Shown here: piece after piece, positions 53,174 through 62,852 of the stretch | Position numbering within the stretch: position 1 is the stretch's first letter | Layout of the letters: each line of letters opens with the position of its first letter | Source of the DNA: Christiangramia sp. OXR-203 | GTDB lineage: Bacteria > Bacteroidota > Bacteroidia > Flavobacteriales > Flavobacteriaceae | Direction: 5' to 3' | DNA: 64,000 nucleotides | Assembly (NCBI RefSeq): GCF_034372165.1 | Contig: NZ_CP139698.1 | Location: 1,240,001 to 1,304,000, forward strand | Notes under the pieces: generated by a model | Databases searched by the model: none | What the model was told of the DNA's origin: nothing | The model's input: only the letters and a program-made list of their open reading frames with translations | Program-made: the position numbers and the translations under genes

Positions 53174-54301
53174 ATGAAAAAGAAGGAGAAAGAAGTAAGG
53201 GGCTTCGTTTTTAATAAATTCGAAGAACCTGAAAAGTCTGTATTCGACAGGCTTTTCGATATCTTTAAAGAGATTATTACCCACACCTCAGGAGATCTCG
53301 AAGAGGCTTTAGACTGGCTTAGACAATTGGATGAAGAGTATCAACTTACAACTGATGATTATACGATCGATGATTTCGTTGAAGAGCTGAAGCAGAAAGG
53401 TTACATTAAGGAAGAGATAGAACCAGATGGCAGCGGAGGAATGAGCATTACGGCGAAAACCGAACGCGCTATAAGAAAGCAAGCGCTGGAGCAGATCTTC
53501 GGAAGATTAAAAAAAGGTGGCGCAGGAAATCACAGAACTAACAAAACAGGTCGGGGAGATGAGCACACGGGTGACTTCCGGCAATACCAGTTTGGAGATT
53601 CTTTAAGTAGAATTTCTGTGACAGAAAGTCTTCGGAATGCACAGATAAACAATGGAATTGGTGAATTCAGCATGTCTGAAGAAGATCTGGTGGTAGAGGA
53701 AACTCATTTCAAATCACAAATGAGCACTGTACTTATGATCGATATTAGTCACAGTATGATCCTGTACGGCGAAGATCGTATCACTCCGGCAAAGAAGGTA
53801 GCAATGGCACTTTCAGAATTAATAACTACCCGATATCCTAAAGATACCCTGGATATCCTGGTCTTTGGAAATGATGCCTGGCCGATTTCCATTGCAGAAT
53901 TACCATATTTAAAGGTTGGTCCTTATCACACCAATACCGTGGCAGGACTTGAATTAGCTATGGATCTTCTACGCCGAAAGAGAAATACCAACAAACAGAT
54001 CTTTATGATCACCGATGGGAAGCCTAGTTGCATCAGGGAAAAGGATGGAACATACTACAAGAATAGTGTTGGACTGGATCCTTATGTAATCGATAAATGT
54101 TATAATAAAGCGAGGCAAGCAAGAAAGCTCAGAATTCCTATTACAACATTTATGATCGCCCAGGATCCATACCTTACCAGGTTTGTACAGGAATTTACCG
54201 CTGCTAATCAAGGGAAAGCATTCTATACTGGGCTTAAAGGTTTGGGTGAAATGATCTTTGAAGATTATGAATCGAACAGAAAAAAAAGAATTAGAGGATA
54301 A
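53174..54301 (+). CDS. von Willebrand factor A domain protein, partner of MoxR-like ATPase
   Basis: A 375-residue soluble protein. The N-terminal half (about 1-175) is charged and helical with a glycine-rich stretch near 115-135. The C-terminal half is a vWA domain with the MIDAS motif DISHS at 190-194 and the later metal residues T254 or nearby and ITDGKP. It lacks signal peptide and membrane segments, unlike the BatA/BatB group. It stands 4 bases before an AAA+ ATPase gene, the classic MoxR-vWA pairing of metal-insertion or complex-remodelling systems. The target is unknown. Confidence 0.85.
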   Translation: MKKKEKEVRGFVFNKFEEPEKSVFDRLFDIFKEIITHTSGDLEEALDWLRQLDEEYQLTTDDYTIDDFVEELKQKGYIKEEIEPDGSGGMSITAKTERAIRKQALEQIFGRLKKGGAGNHRTNKTGRGDEHTGDFRQYQFGDSLSRISVTESLRNAQINNGIGEFSMSEEDLVVEETHFKSQMSTVLMIDISHSMILYGEDRITPAKKVAMALSELITTRYPKDTLDILVFGNDAWPISIAELPYLKVGPYHTNTVAGLELAMDLLRRKRNTNKQIFMITDGKPSCIREKDGTYYKNSVGLDPYVIDKCYNKARQARKLRIPITTFMIAQDPYLTRFVQEFTAANQGKAFYTGLKGLGEMIFEDYESNRKKRIRG

Positions 54302-54305
54302 AGCT

Positions 54306-55769
54306 ATGAATACAAACGATATCAAGACACTTGGAGCATTAAAATCTTCAGGTTACCAGACTAAGAGTATTAAAGACGAACTTAGAGATAACTTAAAAGT
54401 CAGAATAAAAGAAGGTAAAAAAGCTTTTGAAGGAATACACGGGTATGATTATACGGTGATCCCGGAGCTTGAGCGTGCCATTCTATCAAAACATAATATT
54501 AATTTACTAGGATTACGCGGACAGGCAAAAACAAGGCTGGCCAGGCTTATGGTGAATTTACTGGACGAATGGATTCCGGTAGTTGCAGGTTCAGAGATCA
54601 ACGATGATCCTTTAAAACCAATTAGCCGTTATGCTCAGGAAAAGATCGATGAGGAAGGTGATGAAACACGAATAGAATGGATGCATCGTGAAGATCGGTT
54701 TTTTGAGAAGCTGGCGACTCCAGATGTTACCGTAGCAGATCTGATTGGTGATGTAGATCCAATCAAGGCTGCTAATTTGAGACTGAGTTATGCTGACGAT
54801 CGTGTGATTCACTACGGAATGATTCCCCGGGCGAACAGAAGTATTTTTGTAATCAATGAGCTGCCAGATCTACAGGCTAGAATTCAGGTTGCTTTATTTA
54901 ATATTCTTCAGGAAGGTGATATCCAGATTAGAGGGTTCAAATTACGTTTACCATTAGATATGCAATTTGTATTTACAGCCAACCCTGAAGATTATACCAA
55001 CAGAGGAAGTATTGTAACTCCGCTGAAGGACAGGATAGGATCTCAAATTCTAACCCATTATCCACAGAATATCGATATCGCCAAAACCATTACGGCACAG
55101 GAAGCAAAAAAAGACTGTAGACAGGAAGATACAATTAAAGTTCCCGAGCTTGCGAAAGATCTTTTAGAACAAATTAGTTTTGAAGCCAGGGACAGTGAAT
55201 ATATAGATCATAAAAGCGGTGTTAGTGCAAGGATGAGTATTACCGCATTTGAAAATTTACTGAGTACTGCCGAGAGACGCATCTTAAAAACCGGAAGTGA
55301 AGAAACTACTTTACGATTTGGTGATTTTCTCGGAGTGATTCCTGCGATCACTGGAAAAGTGGAACTCGTTTATGAAGGAGAGCAAGAAGGTGCAGCATTT
55401 GTAGCCATGGAACTTATTGGTGCAGCGGTAAAAACATTGTTCCCGGAGTATTTTCCGAAGATCGAAAAGCTTCAGAAGCCAGACGCAACTACACCATATG
55501 ATGATCTGGTAGAATGGTTTTTTGAAAGTTCAGGTTTCGAATTGCCAGATGATCTAAGTGATTCAGAATATAAAGAACAACTAGATTCTATTGAACCTCT
55601 AAATGAACTTATTCAGAAGTATCAACCGAATATTGAAAATTCAGATAAATATTTTATGAAAGAGTTCTTATTATGGGCTTTGGTCGAACATAAAAAGTTA
55701 AGTAAACAGCGTTTTTCTAAAGGTCTTAAGTTTAAGGATCTCTACGGAAGTTACATTAGCGGATTATAA
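54306..55769 (+). CDS. MoxR/magnesium-chelatase-like AAA+ ATPase
   Basis: A AAA+ ATPase of 488 residues when started at ATG 54306, just past the stop of the vWA gene; in-frame ATGs at 54258 and 54267 would overlap that gene. Walker A is GLRGQAKT at 69-76, and Walker B is IFVINELPDL from 180. FTANPEDYTNRGSIVTPLKDRIG follows, the sensor 1 and arginine-finger region typical of Mg-chelatase subunit I relatives. A C-terminal helical lid extends to the end. It is followed by a strong terminator at 55796. Confidence 0.87.
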   Translation: MNTNDIKTLGALKSSGYQTKSIKDELRDNLKVRIKEGKKAFEGIHGYDYTVIPELERAILSKHNINLLGLRGQAKTRLARLMVNLLDEWIPVVAGSEINDDPLKPISRYAQEKIDEEGDETRIEWMHREDRFFEKLATPDVTVADLIGDVDPIKAANLRLSYADDRVIHYGMIPRANRSIFVINELPDLQARIQVALFNILQEGDIQIRGFKLRLPLDMQFVFTANPEDYTNRGSIVTPLKDRIGSQILTHYPQNIDIAKTITAQEAKKDCRQEDTIKVPELAKDLLEQISFEARDSEYIDHKSGVSARMSITAFENLLSTAERRILKTGSEETTLRFGDFLGVIPAITGKVELVYEGEQEGAAFVAMELIGAAVKTLFPEYFPKIEKLQKPDATTPYDDLVEWFFESSGFELPDDLSDSEYKEQLDSIEPLNELIQKYQPNIENSDKYFMKEFLLWALVEHKKLSKQRFSKGLKFKDLYGSYISGL

Positions 55770-55795
55770 TCTGTATTTTTAAATAATTAATAATC

Positions 55796-55826
55796 AGCCT
55801 GATAATTTGAATTATCAGGCTTTTTT
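55796..55826 (+). terminator. Rho-independent terminator after the vWA-MoxR pair
   Basis: A perfect 10-base stem, AGCCTGATAA and TTATCAGGCT, around a six-base loop is followed directly by six T. It separates the vWA-MoxR operon from the thr operon. Confidence 0.9.
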
Positions 55827-55877
55827 CTGTTCTATTTTGAGAATTCCATAAATCTTCAATTCATTAAGGTTTAAAAT

Positions 55878-55907
55878 TTTGTCATGTAGAATTATTAAAT
55901 ACCTTTA
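55878..55907 (+). promoter_or_regulatory. Putative promoter of the thr operon
   Basis: TTTG at 55878-55881 and TACCTTTA at 55900-55907 (7 of 8 to TAnnTTTG) are spaced by 18 bases. Transcription from here would start about 40 bases before the leader peptide and include it. Confidence 0.5.
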
Positions 55908-55954
55908 AAATAAATAAGACCAGAATCGTGAATTTTTCAACTTCATTTATTGAC

Positions 55955-56041
55955 ATGATCCAGGAAGAAATCTACTCTTCTGCAGTGACTATGTTTATCA
56001 CGATTACAGGTATTACCCCTTGTGGGGTCCTAGCTATATAA
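55955..56041 (+). CDS. Putative Thr/Ile-rich leader peptide of the thr operon
   Basis: A 28-codon frame from ATG 55955 (or a 16-codon frame from ATG 55991) ends in TAA 49 bases before thrA. Within it the run TMFITITGITP holds four threonine and three isoleucine codons in eleven. This matches the logic of the enteric thr leader, which responds to Thr and Ile supply. The codons for T-P lie in a small hairpin, ACCCC-TTGT-GGGGT (56015-56028). No terminator hairpin with a T run follows, so transcription attenuation is not proven. Neither start has a clear ribosome binding site. Confidence 0.6.
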   Translation: MIQEEIYSSAVTMFITITGITPCGVLAI

Positions 56042-56089
56042 TACTCGTCCATACCTAATTTTATTTTAATCATTTAAATAATTTCAGCC

Positions 56090-58537
56090 ATGCAAATCCT
56101 GAAATTTGGGGGGTCATCTGTATCCTCTCCAGAGAGAATCAAGTCATTATCCAGGTTAGTTCAACAGTATAGTAAGAATGAAAAAGTCGTTGTTGTTTTT
56201 TCAGCATTTGGAGGTGTAACCAATGATCTTCTAAGTGTAGCTACACTTGCCCGGGAGCGCGATGATTCCTATAAAGAACTTCTGACTTCTATAGAAAAAA
56301 GACATTTGGATGCGGTTCGGGAATTGTTGCCTGTCGACCAGCAGAGTGCTGTCTTAAGTAAGGTGAAATCATTTATAAATCATCTGGAAACGCTCTGTGA
56401 AGGGGTTTTTCTGTTAAGTGAACTCTCAGATAAAACGACTCATGTGATCTCCGGTTTCGGAGAAATGCTTAGTACCGAAATCATTTCGGCTTATCTTAAG
56501 TTGAGCGAAAAGAATACATTATTGGTAGATGCACGAGAACTTATTGTTTGCCGCAACTTTAAGGAAAAAGTGCAGGTAAGCTACGAACCGTCGAACACTA
56601 AGATTCGTCAATATTTTAATAATCATGATGCTCAGATCTATGTAGTTCCTGGTTTTATTTCGAAAAATTCTGAAGGCGTTCCCAGTACTTTGGGAAGAGG
56701 TGGATCAGATTTTACTGCGGCGATCCTCGGTGCAGCCCTCAATCTTAAAAAAGTGTATATCTATACAGATGTGAACGGAATGTACACCGCAAATCCAAAT
56801 TTGGTTTCACAGGCCTATCCATTGGAACATATCTCGTATGAAGAGGCCATGGAGCTTTCTCATTTTGGTGCCAAAGTACTTTATCCTCCAACTTTGCAAC
56901 CGCTTATCAATCAGAATATTGAAATCCATATAAAATCTACGTTCGATCCTGAAAATCATGGAACAGTAATTTCCCGGTCCAGTAAAAAGAACTTTAGATG
57001 GGTTACCGGTATCACCCATATCGATGCGATCAGTCTGCTGAACGTGGAGGGTAGTGGCATGGTTGGTATCCCAGGGTTTTCTAAAAGACTTTTTGAAGCG
57101 CTTTATTTATCAGGGATTAATGTTGTGCTTATCACTCAGGCTTCTTCGGAACATAGTATTTGTATCGCAGTAAGGGATGAAGAAGCTTTGGAAGCTAGAA
57201 ATGTATTGAATGATGCATTTGAAGCTGAAGTTTCTTCCGGTAAGATCAAAGCCGTAAAAATTGAAGATGATGTTGCGATTATTGCTCTGGTAGGTGATCG
57301 TATGAAAAGTCATCATGGTCTTAGTGGTAACATGTTTAGTGCTTTAGGACATAATAATATCAACATCAGGGCAATTGCCCAGGGTGCTTCAGAGAGAAAT
57401 ATTTCAGCTGTCATTGCGAAAAAGGATGTAACTAAAGCTCTAAATCTATTGCATGAAGAGTTTTTTGAAGTGCCTTCTAAAGAATTGAATTTGTTCATTA
57501 CCGGAGTAGGAAACGTGGGTGGTAAACTTTTACAGCAACTTCAGAAGCAGGAAGCATATTTACTTCAGAAGTTAAGATTGAAAGTTCGGGTTCTGGGAAT
57601 CTCAAATTCCCGAAAAATGCTCTTTTCTGAAAATGGTATCGACCTGAACTCCTGGCAGAATGATCTAGCTAACGCTGATGAATGCTCACCAGAAGCTTTT
57701 TTTGAATCTATTAAAAACTTAAACCTGCGAAACAGCATATTTGTAGATAATACTGCGAGTGTAGTAATTGCCGGGTGGTACAAACATTACCTCAGAAACT
57801 CGATTTCGGTAGTTACCTGTAATAAGATCGCCTGCGCAGATTCTTTTGAAAACTATCAGGAATTGCAGGATCTTGCCAGGGAATATGGAGCTTCCTTTCT
57901 TTATGAGACTAATGTTGGTGCAGGGTTGCCAATTATAGATACACTACAAAATCTAATGGCTTCCGGAGATCAAATCAGGAAGATCCAAGCGGTACTCTCC
58001 GGGAGTTTGAATTTTGTCTTCAATAATTATAAAGCTGAAGAGCCTTTCCATAGTATTGTACGTCAGGCGATGGAAGAAGGGTTTACCGAGCCAGATCCAA
58101 GAATTGATCTTAGCGGAGTAGATGTAGCTCGAAAGATTTTAATTCTGGCCAGAGAATCGGGACTTAGCCTTGAACTGGAGGATATTGAAAAAGATAGTTT
58201 CTTATCTGAAGCCAGCCTGAATGCGGCAGATAATGCTGAATTTTTTGAGATCATTGAGAAAGATGAAGCAAGCTTTCAGAAAATGTATCTTGAAGCAGAA
58301 GCTGAAGGTGCCGAACTTAAATATGTAGCTCAATTAGAGAACGGAAAGGCAAAAGTCGGGTTGCAAAAAGTTCATGCGCAACATCCTTTTGCGAATTTGA
58401 GTGGGAGTGATAACATTGTACTGTTCTTTACAGAACGATATCCTGAGCAGCCATTAATTGTAAAAGGAGCAGGTGCGGGGGCAGATGTAACTGCCTCGGG
58501 AATATTTGCAGATGTGATAAGAATCGGTAAACGATAG
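56090..58537 (+). CDS. thrA: Bifunctional aspartate kinase/homoserine dehydrogenase I
   Basis: An 815-residue fusion that catalyses the first and third steps from aspartate to threonine. The kinase domain starts MQILKFGGSSVSS and has TLGRGGSDFTAA near residue 205. Two ACT-type regulatory regions lie at about 305-460 (NVEGSGMVGIPG, ALVGDRMKSHHG). Homoserine dehydrogenase starts near 465 with the Rossmann GVGNVGGK and has VLSGSLNFVFNNY and EGFTEPDPRIDLSGVDVARK near the middle. It opens the thrABC operon and probably is regulated by the leader peptide upstream. Confidence 0.96.
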   Translation: MQILKFGGSSVSSPERIKSLSRLVQQYSKNEKVVVVFSAFGGVTNDLLSVATLARERDDSYKELLTSIEKRHLDAVRELLPVDQQSAVLSKVKSFINHLETLCEGVFLLSELSDKTTHVISGFGEMLSTEIISAYLKLSEKNTLLVDARELIVCRNFKEKVQVSYEPSNTKIRQYFNNHDAQIYVVPGFISKNSEGVPSTLGRGGSDFTAAILGAALNLKKVYIYTDVNGMYTANPNLVSQAYPLEHISYEEAMELSHFGAKVLYPPTLQPLINQNIEIHIKSTFDPENHGTVISRSSKKNFRWVTGITHIDAISLLNVEGSGMVGIPGFSKRLFEALYLSGINVVLITQASSEHSICIAVRDEEALEARNVLNDAFEAEVSSGKIKAVKIEDDVAIIALVGDRMKSHHGLSGNMFSALGHNNINIRAIAQGASERNISAVIAKKDVTKALNLLHEEFFEVPSKELNLFITGVGNVGGKLLQQLQKQEAYLLQKLRLKVRVLGISNSRKMLFSENGIDLNSWQNDLANADECSPEAFFESIKNLNLRNSIFVDNTASVVIAGWYKHYLRNSISVVTCNKIACADSFENYQELQDLAREYGASFLYETNVGAGLPIIDTLQNLMASGDQIRKIQAVLSGSLNFVFNNYKAEEPFHSIVRQAMEEGFTEPDPRIDLSGVDVARKILILARESGLSLELEDIEKDSFLSEASLNAADNAEFFEIIEKDEASFQKMYLEAEAEGAELKYVAQLENGKAKVGLQKVHAQHPFANLSGSDNIVLFFTERYPEQPLIVKGAGAGADVTASGIFADVIRIGKR

Positions 58538-58539
58538 TT

Positions 58540-59460
58540 ATGGAAGAAATTAAAATATTCGCTCCGGCTACGGTCGCTAATTTATCCTGTGGTTTTGATG
58601 TACTTGGATGTTGCCTGCAGAACGTAGGTGATGAGATGCTGGTAAAAAAGAATGATCTAAATGAGCTTCGTATTACTAAAATTACTGGCGCAGATCTTCC
58701 AATGGAAATTCATAAGAACGTTGCTGGTGTTGCCGTTCTCGCTCTTCTGGAAAGACTTGGTTCGAAGCAGGGTTTTGATATCGAGATCGATAAAAAGATT
58801 CGGTCTGGAAGCGGAATTGGGAGTAGCGCTGCAAGTTCTGCAGGAGCGGTTTATGCAGTTAATAAACTTCTTGACGATCCTTTTACTAGCAAGGAGTTGA
58901 TCGAGTTTGCGATGCAGGGTGAATTACTTGCCAGTGGAAATGCTCATGCAGATAACGTTGCTCCGGCTTTACTAGGTGGCTTCAGTCTGGTTAGAAGTTA
59001 TGATCCACTGGAAATTCTTGGACTACCTGCACCTTCCGAGATAAGAATGGTCGTTCTTCATCCAATGATAGAAATTAAAACCCGGGATTCTCGAGCGATC
59101 ATAAAACAGAATGTTACCCTGGCATCGGCCATTGCTCAATGGGGAAATCTGGGAGCTTTTGTCAGTGCGCTTTATACTAATGATTACGAGCTTATGGGAA
59201 GAAGTCTACACGACGCTATTGTAGAACCTGTTCGTTCCATTTTGATCCCATACTTCGATGACTTGAAAAAACATGCTTTAGATAAAGGAGCCCTGGGCTT
59301 TGGAATCTCGGGTTCAGGACCTTCAGTTTTTGCTATGTGTAAAGGTGATACTGCCGCAGAAGAAGTGAGGTCAGGTTTCATCACTTTTCTTAAGGATAAG
59401 GATATGGGATTTGAACTGCATGTTTCAGAAATTAATAAATCAGGAATCAGAATATTATGA
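58540..59460 (+). CDS. thrB: Homoserine kinase
   Basis: A GHMP kinase of 306 residues that phosphorylates homoserine. It begins with the family strand IKIFAPATVANLSCGFDVLG, has the ATP loop SGSGIGSSAASSAG from residue 89 and the C-terminal glycine motif GFGISGSGPSVFA. It starts 2 bases after thrA and overlaps thrC by 4 bases. Confidence 0.96.
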   Translation: MEEIKIFAPATVANLSCGFDVLGCCLQNVGDEMLVKKNDLNELRITKITGADLPMEIHKNVAGVAVLALLERLGSKQGFDIEIDKKIRSGSGIGSSAASSAGAVYAVNKLLDDPFTSKELIEFAMQGELLASGNAHADNVAPALLGGFSLVRSYDPLEILGLPAPSEIRMVVLHPMIEIKTRDSRAIIKQNVTLASAIAQWGNLGAFVSALYTNDYELMGRSLHDAIVEPVRSILIPYFDDLKKHALDKGALGFGISGSGPSVFAMCKGDTAAEEVRSGFITFLKDKDMGFELHVSEINKSGIRIL

Positions 59461-60755
59461 AGTACTATAGTCTTAACAATAAAGAACATCATAGCGATTT
59501 TGAAAATGCGGTGGTACGCGGACTTGCACCCGACAAAGGACTTTATTTTCCAGAGAGGATTCCGCAGTTATCGAGCGAATTCATAAGCAACCTGAAGAGC
59601 CTGAATTCCACAGAAATTGGGATGCATGTCATTTCTCCATTCGTTAGCAATGAAATTCCTGAGACTGAGCTTCAAAAAATCCTGGAAGAAACGCTTTCCT
59701 TCAATTTTCCGGTGAAAAAGATTGAGCCAGATGTTTCAGTGCTGGAATTATTTCACGGTCCAACCCTGGCCTTCAAGGATGTAGGAGCACGATTTATGGC
59801 GGGTAGTCTTGGCTATTTTATTAAGAAGGGAAATTTAGGAAAGGTCACCGTATTAGTAGCAACTTCAGGTGATACCGGTGGTGCTGTAGCCAATGGATTT
59901 CTGGGTGTTGATGGGATTGATGTAGTTATTCTTTACCCTAAAGGAAAAGTGAGTGAAATCCAGGAGAAGCAATTAACTACTCTGGGAGAAAACATACAGG
60001 CGATCGAAGTTGATGGAAATTTCGATGATTGCCAGGGAATGGTAAAAAAAGCTTTTCTCGATAGTGAAATCACAGATCGCCGGCAACTTACCTCAGCGAA
60101 CTCGATCAACCTGGCTAGATGGTTACCTCAAATGTTCTATTACTTCCTTGCCTACAGGCAGTTAGAAACAAAAAATAAGGTAGCTTTTTCAGTGCCAAGT
60201 GGAAATTTTGGAAATATTTGTGCAGGACTACTGGCAAAAAAGATGGGGTTACCTATAGATACATTTGTCGCGGCTAATAATGCCAATGATACGGTAACCA
60301 GGTTTATGGAATCTCAGGATTACCAGGCTAAACAAAGTGTCCAGACCATTTCGAATGCTATGGATGTGGGTGATCCCAGCAACTTTGTGCGTATCCTGGA
60401 ATTATTTGGACATCACTTTAAAGATCTCAAAAAACATTTGATGGCTATGAGCTATACCGACTCCGAGACTAACACAGCCATTAGATCGGTTTACGAAAAA
60501 CACAATTATTTGATGGATCCTCATGGAGCTGTTGGTTATCTTGGTCTTAAGGACTTTTTGAAGATAAATTCTGAATATAACGGCGTGTTTTTAGAAACAG
60601 CGCATCCAGTCAAATTTCTGAAAACTGTAGAAAAAGCTTCTGGAGCAAAAGTAAGTATACCCGAGTCTATAGCAGGAATTCTGAATAAAAAGAAGAAATC
60701 CTTTCAGTTAAGCACGTATGGCGAGTTGAAAGAATTTCTTCTGGAAGATTATTAA
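59457..60755 (+). CDS. thrC: Threonine synthase
   Basis: A PLP enzyme of 432 residues that turns O-phosphohomoserine into threonine. The PLP lysine is K107 in FHGPTLAFKDVGARFM, the phosphate-binding loop is ATSGDTGGAV near residue 140, and RGLAPDKGLYFPE is the N-terminal family signature. It is the last gene of the operon and converges on the small lipoprotein gene, 22 bases away. Confidence 0.96.
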   Translation: MKYYSLNNKEHHSDFENAVVRGLAPDKGLYFPERIPQLSSEFISNLKSLNSTEIGMHVISPFVSNEIPETELQKILEETLSFNFPVKKIEPDVSVLELFHGPTLAFKDVGARFMAGSLGYFIKKGNLGKVTVLVATSGDTGGAVANGFLGVDGIDVVILYPKGKVSEIQEKQLTTLGENIQAIEVDGNFDDCQGMVKKAFLDSEITDRRQLTSANSINLARWLPQMFYYFLAYRQLETKNKVAFSVPSGNFGNICAGLLAKKMGLPIDTFVAANNANDTVTRFMESQDYQAKQSVQTISNAMDVGDPSNFVRILELFGHHFKDLKKHLMAMSYTDSETNTAIRSVYEKHNYLMDPHGAVGYLGLKDFLKINSEYNGVFLETAHPVKFLKTVEKASGAKVSIPESIAGILNKKKKSFQLSTYGELKEFLLEDY

Positions 60756-60777
60756 TAATAGAATGTAAGATGACTTA

Positions 60778-61269
60778 CTATTTGACCTTGTTCAGGGTAA
60801 TACTTCCTATACAATTCTCAGCAGCTCCGCAGGGATCAAAATTAAATGTGAGAGTATTTTGTTCCAATTTAAAATTGAAACTCCATTCTACTTCTTGTTC
60901 ATTTAAACTTAATTCCTGCAGAGATTGAAGAGCTCCAGAATCATTTTGAGAAATCCATCTGTCTGATACTAAGGAAAGTCGGTTGTTGCTGATTGTAAAA
61001 GTTCCGAGTTCCTTGAACATATACCCGGCAATATCTGAACTTTCCGTAGCTCGAATGAAAGTATAACTTTCGAATTTATTGTTATTCAGGAATTTATACT
61101 GAATCACATACTCGTAGTTCAAATTTTCATCCAATTCATCAAACTCAATAGGATCTAACGGGGAAGTCTTTTCCCAGATGCCTTCGATTGCAGTGTCTGA
61201 TATAGTTTCGTCATCACTAGAGCATCCAGTAAGAAATAAAACGGAGAATAATATCAATAAATTCTTCAT
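60778..61269 (-). CDS. Small lipoprotein, lipocalin-like, function unknown
   Basis: A 163-residue lipoprotein not recognised by function. The signal MKNLLILFSVLFLTGC ends in a lipobox with lipid cysteine C16, followed by SSDDE, a frequent Bacteroidota pattern for surface export. The mature part (GIWEKTSPLDP, then alternating strands such as YKFLNNNKFESYTF and LTFNFDPCGAAENCIGSITL) resembles the lipocalin-like domains common in this phylum. A cysteine pair lies near the C-terminus. It is monocistronic on the minus strand. Confidence 0.75.
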   Translation of the reverse strand: MKNLLILFSVLFLTGCSSDDETISDTAIEGIWEKTSPLDPIEFDELDENLNYEYVIQYKFLNNNKFESYTFIRATESSDIAGYMFKELGTFTISNNRLSLVSDRWISQNDSGALQSLQELSLNEQEVEWSFNFKLEQNTLTFNFDPCGAAENCIGSITLNKVK

Positions 61270-61324
61270 GAGATATACTTGTTTCTTATTAGATGCTTCA
61301 ACATGAATATAGTTGCGTTAGAAA

Positions 61325-62815
61325 TTAATATTTAGCCGACTGCTCCTTTACTGGCAGCGTATTATTGATAAAATCGCGAAGATCATCATTCGCTTTTTGG
61401 AGATCCTCGCTTCTCAGGTACATCATATGTCCGCTTCGGTAACCTTTAAAACTAAGACGATCTTTCATTCTACCACTTTGATCAAGTTGCCACATGCTGT
61501 ATTTCGCATTGAAATAGGTGGTAGCCCCATCAAAGTAACCAGATTGAATTAGAACATCCAGATTAGGGTTTTGCGCCATAGCCTGTCTTAGCATCTCTCC
61601 GGAATTATTTCCACTACGATCCCATGGGTGAACAGGGCCGAACATAAAGTACTTAAGATCACTATTGAACTGAAGATCATTTCGTAAATAATGATTGATC
61701 GCAGGAGTAAAAGAGTGTAACCATGAAGTCAACTCTGAGTTGTAATCTGGAGAATCCCCTGAGTTCCTGGCGTCGAGACCTTTGTAACGAGAATCCAATC
61801 GGCCAACGGTGTAACCCTCTTTATCTCTTAATAGTTCTTTCCAGAAATACTGAAAAGGTACTTCCATATTATTCTGAAGAATGACCTCCTTTTTAATACC
61901 GGAATATTCAGCCATTTTTTCTGCGACTTCGTTCTTTTTTTCAGCGTCTACAAAACCACCTTTCATAAGAACCGGCAAAAGTTCATTGATCGCATAAGAC
62001 TCTACTTCCGGTAACAGCTCTTCAAGATCTTTTTGTTGTAGTGTTGAAGGTAGCATTTTATGGTACCACGCAGCCGCGGCAAAGTAAGGAAGCCTGTTGG
62101 CTACCTCAACCGGACCTTCCCGATCTATACCAATTTCAGTAGGAGAAACGAGAATTACGCCGTTTAAATACATCCACTGACTATTTTGCAATTCCAGAGC
62201 CAATCCAGAAACACGGGTGGTTCCATAGCTTTCACCAATGAGGTATTTTGGTGATAGCCATCTATTTTTTCTGGTTACAAAAGTACTTAGCCATTCAGCC
62301 AGATACGTGATATCTGCCTGCACTCCAAAAAACCTCTCTTTGTCAACATTACCTTCAGCATCTGGGATAGGTCTTGAAAACCCTGTATTTACGGGGTTCA
62401 CATAAACGATATCTGCCACGTCCAGAATAGAGTGCGGATTTTCTTTAATTCCGTAAGGTTGCACAGGAAAACCTTCATCATCGATCTTCAAAACCCTTGG
62501 ACCAGTATAGGCAATATGCATCCAAACGGAAGCAGAACCGGGTCCACCATTAAAGGAAATGACCAATGGGCGGTCTTCAGTATTATTTATATTTTTACGC
62601 TTATAATAGGTGTAAAATAGACTGGCAATTGGAGTTCCGCTTTCATTCCAGAGCGGCATCATACCAGTTTCCGCAGTATAGTCAATAGATTTCCCATTTA
62701 TTTTTACTGAATGACTGGTACTCACCATAGTGTCCTTTGGAATCTCAACTTTTTGTGCCACGGCACTGGAAGAGAAGAAAGTAAATGCGAGAATGAGTAA
62801 ATGTATTTTTTTCAT
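61325..62815 (-). CDS. Peptidase S10 family protein (serine carboxypeptidase-like), exported
   Basis: A 496-residue exported peptidase. The start at 62815 is chosen because it gives a clean signal peptide, MKKIHLLILAFTFFSSSAVAQ; the frame is open upstream by 60 bases into the antiporter gene. The oxyanion region is SFNGGPGSASVW, the catalytic serine is in LIGESYGTTR, and the aspartate and histidine lie in QSGYFDGATTYF and YRSGHMMYL. Members act on peptides in the periplasm or outside. It probably is not linked in function to the flanking genes. Confidence 0.92.
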   Translation of the reverse strand: MKKIHLLILAFTFFSSSAVAQKVEIPKDTMVSTSHSVKINGKSIDYTAETGMMPLWNESGTPIASLFYTYYKRKNINNTEDRPLVISFNGGPGSASVWMHIAYTGPRVLKIDDEGFPVQPYGIKENPHSILDVADIVYVNPVNTGFSRPIPDAEGNVDKERFFGVQADITYLAEWLSTFVTRKNRWLSPKYLIGESYGTTRVSGLALELQNSQWMYLNGVILVSPTEIGIDREGPVEVANRLPYFAAAAWYHKMLPSTLQQKDLEELLPEVESYAINELLPVLMKGGFVDAEKKNEVAEKMAEYSGIKKEVILQNNMEVPFQYFWKELLRDKEGYTVGRLDSRYKGLDARNSGDSPDYNSELTSWLHSFTPAINHYLRNDLQFNSDLKYFMFGPVHPWDRSGNNSGEMLRQAMAQNPNLDVLIQSGYFDGATTYFNAKYSMWQLDQSGRMKDRLSFKGYRSGHMMYLRSEDLQKANDDLRDFINNTLPVKEQSAKY

Positions 62816-62852
62816 ATTTGGTTTAAGTATTATTGCTGAAGAGCATATTAAT

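Noticed and set aside
53174-55769. Anti-phage defence system built on vWA plus AAA+ ATPase
   Set aside because: MoxR-vWA pairs are widespread housekeeping units. No nuclease or other defence effector is part of this operon, and the EEP gene upstream is divergent with membrane anchors.
60766-60779. GTAAG-ATGA-CTTAC palindrome as a terminator between thrC and the lipoprotein gene
   Set aside because: The stem is only 5 bases, has no T run and overlaps the lipoprotein stop codon.
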